From: Protonemura montana | Taxonomy: Eukaryota > Arthropoda > Insecta > Plecoptera > Nemouridae | Length of the DNA stretch: 64,000 bases | Direction: 5' to 3' | NCBI GenBank assembly: GCA_947568835.1 | Contig: OX387608.1 | Coordinates: 7,912,001 to 7,976,000, forward strand | Part shown: positions 33,316 to 42,172 of the stretch, piece by piece | Layout of the letters: each line of letters starts with the position of its first letter | How positions within the stretch are numbered: the stretch's first letter is position 1 | The notes under the pieces: generated by a model | Seen by the model: only the letters and a program-made list of their open reading frames with translations | The model's database searches: none | What the model was told of the DNA's origin: nothing | Position numbers and translations under genes: made by a program

Positions 33316-33775
33316 CAATGTTTTGACTACGAGTCCTCTGGAATTTGAGTAATGGCGTCGGTGAATGATGGAATGATGATGAATCTAGCCGAGCCTAGAA
33401 AAGAATGGAAAAACGTTGCGACTTGAAGCCTACCTTTGTCTTTTGTTCCACCGGCTTAGAGTCTTTCCAGAAGGACGATATAATGCGAACAACAGGATCC
33501 ATGCCGTCTAGAGGTTGATAAGCTAGGGGAACTTACTAACTTTCATCCCCCGGCATCTCTCCCGAACAGAACTGCTTTAGTACCACAAGTAAATTGCAAC
33601 AGAGCAGGTCCGTCACTCACCACAACATTCAACCACGGCTCTGAACCACTTCACCTAACAAGGACTGCTTATGTTTATCATGGTCACCCATTCAATTATT
33701 GACCTAGCTCAGTGCTGCTTAACTGCAGCGACCTCACGAGAAACGTCGTTTTCGACACGCCAAACCATTCGGTTC
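33316..33775 (-). mobile_element. 5S-SINE copy 7, with an 85-bp insertion
   Basis: Full family order on the minus strand, but about 33575-33660 (taccacaagtaaattgcaac and onward) is foreign to the family and splits the linker from the head. Confidence 0.88.
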
Positions 33776-33926
33776 AAAACGGCACAACTAAAACTGTTTA
33801 AAGTTTGAAGTGAAAGGTGAGAAAAAATCTTTGATTTTTTTTAGTCTCATCCAACACATGGCCTACTGCCGTGTTATTTACAGCTTGACTTAAGACAAGA
33901 TATCAAGCCAAGGTTTTCGTAAAGTG

Positions 33927-34010
33927 TCAACTAGGTCCCCGCCAATTGATGTCGTTCACATTGCGGTCCTCAACAGAAGTAGCAAACGCGTCGGCCAAGT
34001 CCAAAAATCC
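33927..34010 (-). other. Possible last exon, 27 codons plus stop
   Basis: Minus strand: a good acceptor (gggctttcataccccag), then GFLDLADAFATSVEDRNVND and INWRGPS, then TGA. Frame and acceptor agree, but no upstream exon is assigned and no family is recognised. The plus strand of the same block also has exon-like boundaries, so the strand is not certain. Confidence 0.25.
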
Positions 34011-34069
34011 CTGGGGTATGAAAGCCCAGTGACAGTTTGGTCAATTGAATCCAAAGAGGTACACACACA

Positions 34070-34430
34070 CACAGGGGGGCGAGGCGTTTTCGCGAGCTCT
34101 TTCGCACGCGTTGCCCTTCGAAAGGTCGCAGTCCTTCCCTACTCTGGTCATTATTCTTGTGCGCGTGGACTTTGCCGTGCCGAGTTTTGCTATAGCGGTG
34201 CGGGGGGTCTGAAGTTTAAATGGGAAAGTTTGGCGTCTGGGGTCGAGGACTTCGCACTGTCGATCGATACCGACGTGTCTCTTATATATCCGCAAACGCG
34301 AAGACGCCGGTTCGGCGATGGGTGTTAACAAAGTGTTGACGTCGTGACGTCATCTTGACGGACGTTGGGTGTGAGCGACGCTTTGTGCCTCGAAGCGACG
34401 GTGCGTGTTGGGGGTGGGCGGAAGTGAAGT
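34070..34430. promoter_or_regulatory. CpG-rich promoter-like island with CRE sites
   Basis: A dense CpG block starting at a CA run (34063-34072). It includes a full CRE palindrome TGACGTCA within gacgtcgtgacgtcatcttg near 34340-34360, flanked by a half site TGACGTC and another TGACG. No ORF is convincing. It may be the promoter and 5' UTR of a gene running out of this block in either direction. Confidence 0.35.
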
Positions 34431-34712
34431 TACGTCTCATCATAGGAGATATCACTGTGTTTATCTTTGAAAGTGTCGAGAAATACGTGAGAATATCTAA
34501 CGAATGTTTATATTTTCTGTAATAATTATTTGAATTACCTAAAATGTCTCTTATTTTAGAAAGCTTTGTGATTGGTAATCACCTTTCAAACAATGGCAGT
34601 GGTCAATACAGATGAAATGGAATTGGATAACGTCGGAACTACCTTTTCACAAATACACAGGTTTATTATTAATCTAACTTTTACTGTGCAGATTACAGAT
34701 CACAAGTTGAGG

Positions 34713-35150
34713 ACTGATTGATTAATGAGGTTTAACGACACACTGTTTTGACAAAGGGTCATGTAGCACTGGTCTAATGGCGTCGGTCAGATGATGGTGA
34801 TGAAACCTACTTAGTTAAGAAAAAGAGATCGGAAACTGCGGTGCTCTTTTGAAGTATATACTCTTGTCGAAGAGCACCAAAATAACCACCGGCTTCGCGT
34901 CCCTTCCAGAGGACGGTACAACGCAAACAGCAGAATTCCTCAATCAATCCGTGCTGTGGGGAGGTTAATAAGCAAGTTAAGTCATGTTGCCGCACTAACT
35001 TCCATCCCTCCAACCTCTCTTCCATCCCTCCAACCTCTCTTCCATCCCTCCAACCTCTCTTCCGTACATTATCATGGTCATGATGGTCACCCATTTAATA
35101 CCTGATCCAGCGTTTATTACTTAACTTCGATGTTATCACGAGAATATTTT
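34713..35150 (-). mobile_element. 5S-SINE copy 8, with an internal triplication
   Basis: Full order of family blocks on the minus strand, with AATCAATC-type tail at 34715-34724. A 20-bp linker piece, tccatccctccaacctctct, is repeated three times in tandem (about 35001-35060). Confidence 0.9.
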
Positions 35151-35325
35151 CCCGTGAAATGAAAGGAAATTAAATAACTTTTTTCTAATTATTAAAACGG
35201 ATCAAATGAAGGTTATCTCATCCCATCTCATATCATCAATGGATAAAACTAACAATATTGCACCCCAGCATCTCTTTTTCTAATTTCAACGCCATTGGCA
35301 ACTGTAGTGATTTCTACACCCCTGT

Positions 35326-35415
35326 CTATTGGCTGCCAATCAATATGGCGCTGGTTACAATCGATCCTATCATGTGGCCGGCCACAGCCAGCCAAGCGCT
35401 CGCCGTCACCACGGC
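35326..35415 (-). other. Possible last exon encoding a membrane helix
   Basis: Minus strand: a long pyrimidine tract and tag (ttcctctccgcttcgagtag), then AVVTASAWLAVAGHMIGSIV and TSAILIGSQ, then TAG. A 29-residue hydrophobic segment starting in phase 0. It could join the phase-0 exon at 42833-42684, which would put the LINE in the intron between them. An alternative frame (RGDGERLAGCGRPHDRIDCN) is also open, so the call is weak. Confidence 0.25.
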
Positions 35416-35477
35416 CTACTCGAAGCGGAGAGGAAAAAATCAACCCCTAACCCCTCCCAAAATCCACCCCATTACGA

Positions 35478-35502
35478 CGACGACGACGACGACGGCGACG
35501 GG
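35478..35502 (+). repeat. ACG/GAC trinucleotide run
   Basis: Eight consecutive acg units with one interruption at the 3' side. Confidence 0.85.
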
Positions 35503-35504
35503 AA

Positions 35505-36997
35505 AAGTTGAGAGACTTTCGCGGCGTCGTCCCAAAGCGTCGGCGAGTTGACGTCGAATTCGTCGACCTCGGCGCGTTCCAAACATTTAATCGCATTTGA
35601 CTTTTTGTCTTTTGACGGAAAAGTTGGACTCTGCTGCGTTTTAGGGAGAGGTTTGGGGCTCTGTCCCATCCAATTGAATTACTTCGTCGAACATTTCATT
35701 GATCGCTGATTTTTTTATTATTATTTGTGTTATTTTAATGAGTTTTTTTTTTGGGGGGGCTGCCGGCAGTTGAGCTTGAATTGGCATATTCGGGCAGGGT
35801 TACTTTCGCATCGAGGAAATTTCTCCCATCCGAGCGAGTTTATTTATTTTGCAAATTAGAACACTGTTTATGCCGCTTTGTATACGTGCCACAAAATTAA
35901 TTCCGTGGATGAGTTCTTTTTTTTTTTTGGTTTCTTTTTCTGCCCCGAGTAAATTGTTCGCTGCAAATTGTGTGCGTTCCGTCGGCCATTATGAACGCAT
36001 AAATCTGTGGAGCACAATGCGAGGACAACGTTTAGTTGCCAGGCTGTACTGTTACACAGAAACAACGGCTTGATTTATATTTGATTGTTAGTAATTACCA
36101 TTCTCTGTGCACGTAGTTCCTAGTCGAAACCTGACTCGAACCGGTTGGCATAATTAATATACCTAGATAATGATTGAGACGAACCTTTTTAGTCAAACAT
36201 ATATTACTACCTGCTGATAAATTCAACTATTTGAATATATGGTCATTTTTAACACAATTTGTGGTGATTTTAATACAGCATGAAAATATTCAAATAGCAA
36301 CTATTTAAATGCGATAGGTTTATATTTCACTTAGGTCTGGTTTTACCAAAATCTCAAACCCGTTTGGAAAGTGTCAAAACATCACCTTGCCAGTCAATTT
36401 CAGATAAAATTCTTCATTAAAACCCAATCGAATCGCTATAAGAAATTGTCGATGGTAAAAAATAACCTAAATATCTCCTCAAAGCTAGTATCGAAATCGA
36501 ACACTGAGAGCGTTTCGAGCGCGTGGTTCGCGGTTTCAGCCGCAACCAGTCAGGCTGTTTCCTTGCTATCAAGCTGAAAAAAAAAAAATCCCGGAGAAAA
36601 TAACGGCAAACAGCTTTGAACATGACGTGAGCTACTAAAAGCTGGGTGAGATAAATAGCTCTTTTATTGACGTTTTCTTGCAGACAAATCGATTTTAAAC
36701 GCCTTTTTGTTTCCCCTCGCAATGGATGAATACGCTGCTGGTGGAAACGACATGCACACAAAGTGCATTGCCTCTTAGACACTTGGCAGAGTCACGCCTC
36801 GGTGCTGGAATCTCGGTGGCTGTGGGGGAAAAATAAGGTGATCGATTGTTTTTCTCACATCGTTGCACTTGCAGCAATTGCATTCGCGGCGTCGGTAAGG
36901 TCGTAATGTTGAAGTGCACTTTCACGATGTGCCCGGGAAATGTAGCTGGATCCTTGTGAGTGAATAATCACCGACACAGTTGAAGTAATAGGGAATG
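35505..36997. other. No gene assigned
   Basis: Two GC-richer strips (35510-35580 and 36770-36920) without a clear frame. A one-ended MITE-A fragment lies at 36333-36362 (aggtctggttttaccaaaat). Otherwise AT-rich. Confidence 0.5.
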
Positions 36998-37018
36998 GTG
37001 AATAAAGAACAAGATGGT
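36998..37018. repeat. Target-site duplication of the LINE, 3' side
   Basis: A 21-bp sequence (gtgaataaagaac, then aagatggt) identical to 41605-41625 at the other end of the LINE. A further partial copy of the target, aacaagatggtata, lies at 37022-37035. Confidence 0.88.
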
Positions 37019-37166
37019 TTTAACAAGATGGTATATAGTGTTTGTTTGTTTGTTTATTGTTTATTTTCCATTGTAAAAAATGATTACATGCCATGATCGT
37101 TGTCACATAAAACAGTAAAAACAGGCTTTGGAAATTGTCAATTGCTAATTAAAATTTGTACATTGA

Positions 37167-40100
37167 TCATTTTTGTTCTTTCACACAATATTTACAATCG
37201 CAACCATTCAGACTAGTATATTCTAAGATAGTGTAAAACGAATGTTGAATTAAAAAATCTTTGACCATTCCTTTAAAGCTTTCCATGCTAATTGTTTTTT
37301 CCTTTATCTTGCGGGGTAATTTATTGTATAAAATTGGTCCCATAAATGTTACATTCTTTCTCCCTATTTCTAACAAGCTTTTTTTTTGTCGTATATCGTC
37401 TTTTTTTCTAGTATTTTTATTGTGAATATTTTTGTTTTCTTGAAACATGGTCGGGTTGTCTCTAACATATAAAATTGTCTCTAGTATATAAAGGGAAGGT
37501 AATGTCAGTATGTTAAGGTCTTTGAACGCTTTTCTGCATGTGCCTCTTTTCATGATTTTTCCAAGTATTCTTATTGCCCTTTTTTGTTTAATGAATATTT
37601 TGTTGGACTCGGCTGATATTCCCCATACCATTATCCCATAATTTAATTTCGACTGTATATATGCGTGATACATTAATTTTAGTGTATTTTTGCTAACTTG
37701 ATGAGATAGTCTTTGTAACATGAAGGATGCTGTGGCTAACTTTTTGCTTAGGATGTTGATGTGTGCCTTCCATTTTAAATTACCATCTATTTGTATTCCA
37801 AGGAAAGGGCTTTGGTACACTACTTTTGCATTTAATTTCTTGCTTGACGACACTGTCATTTTTCCTTTGTTTTTGAACACTATGATGTTTGTTTTTTGAC
37901 AGTTTAGTTTCAGCTTGTTTGGTACGAACCATTCGTTCAAGTCTATAAGTGTGCTGTTTACGTTTTTTATTAATGTGTTATCATCGTCAGCGGTCAATAA
38001 AATGCTTGTGTCGTCTGCGAATAGAATTGCTTTCCGGTTGTCATCTCTGATATAATTGGGGAGGTCATTTACGTATAAACTAAAGAGAATTGCCGCTAGT
38101 GGGGCGCCTTGCGGGACTCCGGTTTTAATATCCTCTAAATCCGATAGCACACAGCCATTATTAGAGTTTATCGACACTCGTTGCTTTCGCCCCGTCAGGT
38201 ATGACTCGATCCATTCCCCTGTCGTGCCTACTATGCCGTATCCTTTTAATTTTTCTAGAAGTATCTTGTGATTTATTGAATCAAAGGCTTTCGATAGATC
38301 GCACATGATTGTTGCGATTGCTTTTTTATTTTCTAGTGCATCAGTGATTTGCCTTATCATACTGACAATTGCTGTATTTGTTGAGCGTCCCTTCCTGAAT
38401 CCGTGTTGTACTTCGTCTATAATTCTATTATTTTCTACATACTCATTTAGTCTGACAAGAAAAGCTTTCTCAAAAATTTTTGCAAAATTTGTTATGAGTG
38501 CTATTGGCCGGTAGTTCTGCATCTCTGAGGTAGCCCCTTTTTTCAGAATCGGTTTGATTATAGTAAGCTTCGCTAACGATGGGAATTCACCTGATCTAAA
38601 CGAGAAGTTGCAAATTTCTGACAGTGGGTAGGCTATTTCGTTACATACTCTCTTTATTACTTGGATCGGGACTTCATCCCACCCGGTTGATTTCTTATTT
38701 TTCAATTTTGTTATTATTTCTATAATTTCGGCCCTGTTCGTGTTCCTTAAAGTCATCGTTGTTTCGATTCTTGACATTCCCGTCTTCATTTTGGTGAGGC
38801 ATTCATCCAGGGTATCTTCCATGTCATCTGTTGTTTTTTTTGCTATTGTCGCAAAAAAATTATTGAAGTGGTTTGCCACCTCTTTTGCGTCTTTGATTTC
38901 TTTTTCCTTGATTTCTAGGACGATGTTCTTTGTTCGATTTTTCTTGAATTTTCCAGTGTGTGCGTGTATTATTGTCCAAGCCGCCTTCATCTTCTTGTTT
39001 GCTTTATTGATAAAGCTGTCATTGCTTTTCTTTTTTGCTCGACGTGTTTGCTTGGTGACCATTTTCTGTGCTGCTTTAAGATCTTTTTTAAATCTTGCGC
39101 CGCCCTTTCTCCTAGTGAGTATCAATAATCTCCGTTTTAATTCGCATGTCAATTTTATTTCGGCTGTTATCCAGTCATTATTCTTCTTTCGTTGTCTGAC
39201 TTGACATCGTTTCTTCGGAAAGTGTTTGTTAAAGGTGTCTAGAAAGATTTCCAGGAAATTTCGGAACTTTTCATCTGTGGTGGTTCTCGCTAAGACACCT
39301 TCCCAATGTTTCCCTCCAATATCTTTTGCAAAGTTTTCCAGGTTTACATCGCTTATATTTCTAGTGTAGGTTAACTCTCGTTTTTTAATTATCGGTGAGA
39401 TTGTGATGTTTACCAGTAGTCCCACGTGGTCAGATAGCCCAGCTTCAATGGGGTGTGGCTCTTCGTCTAGTGTGAAGTTGGTAATAATGTTATCTATCGT
39501 TGTTCTTGTCCCTTCCGTAATTCTGGTGGGAAAATTGACATTGGCCCACATATTAATGTCTGCGAGGAGGTCTTCAAACTTCTCTCTGGAGTAGCTGTTT
39601 GTGTTTCCTAGCAGGTCAATGTTTATGTCACCTATGAGCACTATTCTTTTATCTTCTTTTTTGAGTTGCTTTATTAGTCGTTTTATTTTAATAATGAAGG
39701 CGTTGATATTTTTACTATCGGGTGTCCGGTACACCACAATAATAATTATCGGGTTGCTTTCTTTCAATTCGATGCTACATACTTCGAATACCCTTTCTTT
39801 TGCTAATTGGTCTATGTCAGGTCGGTTTATCCACTTTAATGTGGTGTCGCGGATGTATATAGCAGTCCCGCCACCTTTTGCCTTGTTTCGCGCATAGCAT
39901 GCGGCGAGTTCATAATCTCCAATTATTACTGCGTTCTCGCGTCCTCGTGCCAGCCAGTGTTCAGAGAGACATAAAATATCAATTTCCTTTTCTGGTGTTT
40001 GTGAGTCAATGAAAACTTCTAGCTCCTCTACCTTGTTTTGGACACTACATATGTTTAGGTGCATTATAGTAATGTTTGTTGACTTACGTGTATCAGTCTT

Positions 40101-40352
40101 CTTTTCTTTATTCTTATTCTTATATCGATCAGTCTTCTTCTTATCAGTCTTACTTGAATCAGTCTTCTTTTTGTTTTTGTCAGTCTCTTCAGTTTCTTCA
40201 GTCTCTTCAGTTTCTTCAGTCTTTTTTGTCTCTTCAGTCTCTTCTTTGTCTTTCTCCTGCTTTTCAGTAGTTTTTTCATATGTATATGGTAACGTTGTTT
40301 CACTAACGTGTGTGACTGTGCTAATCTTGCGTGGCCTATTAATAAGTAATTG
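37167..40352 (-). CDS. LINE ORF2: linker, APE endonuclease and reverse transcriptase
   Basis: The replication enzyme: nicks target DNA and copies element RNA from the nick. The frame is open from directly after the ORF1 stop. Its first ATG is 40064, from which 965 aa follow. Numbered from that Met: EN residues N4 (HLNIC), E35 (LSEHW), VYRTPDS near 110, IGDIN 144-148, TIDNIITN near 195, SDH near 211. RT motifs: RPIALITNFAKIFEKAF, QHGFRKGRSTNTA, CDLSKAFDSINH, GVPQGAPLAAILFS, and the catalytic FADD near 682. A CR1/jockey-like C-terminal domain (YIQSKLNYGIMVWG, then LTLPSLYILETILY) follows, with a final CDCKYC. The Met at 40064 is in the first EN strand, preceded by in-frame STNITI, so it is unlikely to be the natural start. 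Expression by readthrough of the ORF1 UAG is inferred. Confidence 0.93.
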   Translation of the reverse strand, partial: QLLINRPRKISTVTHVSETTLPYTYEKTTEKQEKDKEETEETKKTEETEETEETEETDKNKKKTDSSKTDKKKTDRYKNKNKEKKTDTRKSTNITIMHLNICSVQNKVEELEVFIDSQTPEKEIDILCLSEHWLARGRENAVIIGDYELAACYARNKAKGGGTAIYIRDTTLKWINRPDIDQLAKERVFEVCSIELKESNPIIIIVVYRTPDSKNINAFIIKIKRLIKQLKKEDKRIVLIGDINIDLLGNTNSYSREKFEDLLADINMWANVNFPTRITEGTRTTIDNIITNFTLDEEPHPIEAGLSDHVGLLVNITISPIIKKRELTYTRNISDVNLENFAKDIGGKHWEGVLARTTTDEKFRNFLEIFLDTFNKHFPKKRCQVRQRKKNNDWITAEIKLTCELKRRLLILTRRKGGARFKKDLKAAQKMVTKQTRRAKKKSNDSFINKANKKMKAAWTIIHAHTGKFKKNRTKNIVLEIKEKEIKDAKEVANHFNNFFATIAKKTTDDMEDTLDECLTKMKTGMSRIETTMTLRNTNRAEIIEIITKLKNKKSTGWDEVPIQVIKRVCNEIAYPLSEICNFSFRSGEFPSLAKLTIIKPILKKGATSEMQNYRPIALITNFAKIFEKAFLVRLNEYVENNRIIDEVQHGFRKGRSTNTAIVSMIRQITDALENKKAIATIMCDLSKAFDSINHKILLEKLKGYGIVGTTGEWIESYLTGRKQRVSINSNNGCVLSDLEDIKTGVPQGAPLAAILFSLYVNDLPNYIRDDNRKAILFADDTSILLTADDDNTLIKNVNSTLIDLNEWFVPNKLKLNCQKTNIIVFKNKGKMTVSSSKKLNAKVVYQSPFLGIQIDGNLKWKAHINILSKKLATASFMLQRLSHQVSKNTLKLMYHAYIQSKLNYGIMVWGISAESNKIFIKQKRAIRILGKIMKRGTCRKAFKDLNILTLPSLYILETILYVRDNPTMFQENKNIHNKNTRKKDDIRQKKSLLEIGRKNVTFMGPILYNKLPRKIKEKTISMESFKGMVKDFLIQHSFYTILEYTSLNGCDCKYCVKEQK
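40065..40352 (-). repeat. ORF1-ORF2 linker with charged repeat
   Basis: Ninety-six codons after the UAG, with no stop and no ATG. Starts QLLINRPRKISTVTHVSETT, then a Lys/Glu/Thr stretch with repeated TEE units (about five) followed by KKTD units (about four). It looks like a flexible charged tether. Codon-level repetition (actgaagag, aagactgat) suggests it grew by slippage while keeping the frame. Confidence 0.85.
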
Positions 40353-40361
40353 CTATATTTC
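40353..40361 (-). promoter_or_regulatory. Candidate leaky stop codon (its +4 to +9 context is 40352-40347)
   Basis: Minus strand: GAA ATA TAG CAA TTA CTT. UAG followed by CAA UUA fits the CAR-YYA rule of tobacco mosaic virus-type readthrough stops. The downstream frame is the ORF2 frame. Confidence 0.7.
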
Positions 40362-41594
40362 CGACTCGCTGTTGTCTTCGTTTTCGTTTTCTTCTTCCAG
40401 TGCTTCATCCACTTTCTCTAATATAAGTTGGCTAAGGTAGAACCCACCTCTGCGGTTTAGATGCAGTCCATCTTTTGCTCTTTCGTGTGCTGTGACTCTC
40501 GTGTTCGGATTATAGAATATTGCACCTCTTTCTTCACATAGCCACTGTAGGCCGTCGTTGAGCTTGTCAATGGTCGAGTCGAATACATTGCGCCTATACA
40601 CCAGTCCCCCAATGACCCACTTTGCGTTTTTCCACTTCCTGGACACTGTTTCGACGAGATCGTCGAACTCGGTCACCAGATGAACCTTGGATCTGGATTT
40701 TATGTTATTGGTACCTGCATGTACGACGATAACCTTTGGTTCACTTTCACTTTCTTGTTTCAAGCATAGTTGCTTCTTTAGATCTTTCACCCGAATGCCA
40801 GGAAACACAGCTACTTCGCACCCTTCTCTAGTGCATATTTCGCCTGCGCCCCTTATAATGGAGTCACCCACTAGCATCGCTGTGCTTGACGCGTATTTTG
40901 GAGCTTGATGTGTTTCCACTACTGCTTCTGCCTGGGAAGTTTTTTGTTGAATTAACCTTCTGTACTTGTTGTCTCTTATAATTTTGATCTCATCAGGCGT
41001 GAATTTGTTGTCTGTGCCTTGCAATTGCCTCGGTTCATCGCTTTCGTGGTCTTTTATGGACATTTGCTTGTCATTTACTTGATTGTTTGTTTTTGAGTTT
41101 CTTTTCGGCGGGGGGGTTTCAAATCGCTCCACCATTTTGTGCACTCGCGATTGTTCTGCCTCCTGTAGTCGTTTGACAGGACTACATTTTTCTTCTATAG
41201 CTGGTGATTTATCAGCGAGTGGCTTATCACTGAAAATGTCTACGTTTTTTGAAAGCTCATCTACTTTAAATCTAAGTAGCTCGTTTATTTCTTCTAGGTT
41301 TTGTATTCTTTTCTCTTTTTCGTTAATCAGTCTGTCATTGTATCTTTGATTGTTTTGGTTTCGTCCTACCTCATCAGCTGTTTCTATGTTTCCGTTTGCT
41401 CTGACATGCTCTTCCAGTAGATCGAATCTTGCTGCCTTCATTCGTTCTACTAATTCTTCCTTTCTTCCACCTTTGGAGAGGCCAAGTTTCTCCAGCTCCT
41501 TCTGAAGTTCGCACTTGTTTAATTTCACTAAAATCTCGGTAAAACCGCAAATATCACGGAGCACACACAAAGCTGCACCACTCTCGTCGGCCAT
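40353..41594 (-). CDS. LINE ORF1: SAP domain, coiled coil and SGNH esterase, 413 aa
   Basis: Structural (gag-like) protein expected to bind the element RNA. Order: SAP-type helix-extension-helix at about 23-57 (LNKCELQKELEKLGLSKGGR), a Glu/Lys-rich coiled coil at about 83-120 (LINEKEKRIQNLEEINELLR), a polar spacer with PPPKRN, then an SGNH/GDSL hydrolase fold at about 238-400. Catalytic blocks are intact: VGDS with S245, a Gly block (FPGIRV), GTNN at 294-297, and DGLHL with D375 and H378. ORF1 esterases are known from CR1/L2 LINEs; I see no PHD finger or zinc knuckle, so the SAP domain would be the nucleic-acid binder. The start is the first ATG after the target duplication. Ends UAG CAA UUA. 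Confidence 0.93.
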   Translation of the reverse strand: MADESGAALCVLRDICGFTEILVKLNKCELQKELEKLGLSKGGRKEELVERMKAARFDLLEEHVRANGNIETADEVGRNQNNQRYNDRLINEKEKRIQNLEEINELLRFKVDELSKNVDIFSDKPLADKSPAIEEKCSPVKRLQEAEQSRVHKMVERFETPPPKRNSKTNNQVNDKQMSIKDHESDEPRQLQGTDNKFTPDEIKIIRDNKYRRLIQQKTSQAEAVVETHQAPKYASSTAMLVGDSIIRGAGEICTREGCEVAVFPGIRVKDLKKQLCLKQESESEPKVIVVHAGTNNIKSRSKVHLVTEFDDLVETVSRKWKNAKWVIGGLVYRRNVFDSTIDKLNDGLQWLCEERGAIFYNPNTRVTAHERAKDGLHLNRRGGFYLSQLILEKVDEALEEENENEDNSESEI

Positions 41595-41604
41595 CTTGTC
41601 ACTC

Positions 41605-41625
41605 GTGAATAAAGAACAAGATGGT
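41605..41625. repeat. Target-site duplication of the LINE, 5' side
   Basis: Identical to 36998-37018 over 21 bp. Confidence 0.88.
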
Positions 41626-41667
41626 ATAACTTATTTTTGCAAGGTAGTGGAAATATATTGAAATCAA

Positions 41668-42172
41668 CCGAATGGATTGGCGTGTTGGAAACACCGATCC
41701 TCATGAGATCATCGAAGTTAAGCGACACTGCGCTGAGTCAGGTATTGGATGGGTGACCGTCATACACATGCCCAGTTCTGTTTAGCAGAGAGGTTGGAGG
41801 TATACAAATGAGTACAGCAACTAAATTAACTTTGTTATGATGTGTTTTTCGGATATGCTATGCATTGAAGAGGTTTGCGGCCCTCGAAAGGGTCTCATGT
41901 CTCGACGTTTCGACGAGGCACGGCTCGTCATCTTCAGGAGAATAATTAACTTTCCTCATCAACCTCTTGACAGCATTGGTTTGTGGAGGAATCCTGTTGT
42001 TCGCGTTGTACCGTCCTTCGGAAGTGACGTTAAGCCAGTGGTCCCCTTGGTCTTCGACAGGAGTAGGCTACGTGCCGGCACCGGGGTTTCCCTCCTTGTT
42101 AGGCCAGGTCAGCTTCATCATCATCCTCATCATCATCCACTCATTCACCGACGCTATAAGACCAGATCATCA
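41668..42172 (+). mobile_element. 5S-SINE copy 9, with a Penelope-like insert
   Basis: Head (gcgtgttggaaacaccgatc, then aagttaagcgacactgcgct) and body present, but about 41835-41947 is foreign: it contains ctcgacgtttcgacgaggca and ctcgtcatcttcaggag, a Penelope-type fold-back motif. Confidence 0.9.

Larger units (their letters stand above)
37019..41604 (-). mobile_element. Near-intact non-LTR retrotransposon (CR1/L2-like)
   Basis: A 4.6-kb LINE bounded by a perfect 21-bp duplication. Minus-strand order: 10-bp leader, ORF1 (41594-40353), UAG, 96-codon linker, ORF2 (EN plus RT, to 37167), a short 3' UTR and an A-rich AAAC-repeat tail (37040-37070). No frameshift, and the only stop is the one between the ORFs, so it is recent and possibly active. 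An esterase-bearing ORF1 plus an APE-type EN is known for the CR1 and L2 groups; the exact clade needs a tree. Because the leader is only 10 bp, it may be truncated or may start just before ORF1. Confidence 0.95.

Noticed and set aside
37022..37035. This scrap as the true LINE target duplication
   Set aside because: Only 14 bp and imperfectly placed; 36998-37018 matches 41605-41625 over 21 bp without mismatch.
37167..40064. ORF2 initiated at its own ATG at 40064
   Set aside because: Kept as an alternative only: it would remove the residues before HLNIC in the first endonuclease strand and leaves the open 96-codon linker unexplained.
40009..40440. Plus-strand Ser/Phe-rich ORF of 143 codons (and other plus-strand ORFs at 38056-39897 and 40687-41349)
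   Set aside because: Antisense shadows of the LINE ORFs. The Ser-rich sequence is the complement of the Lys/Glu linker.
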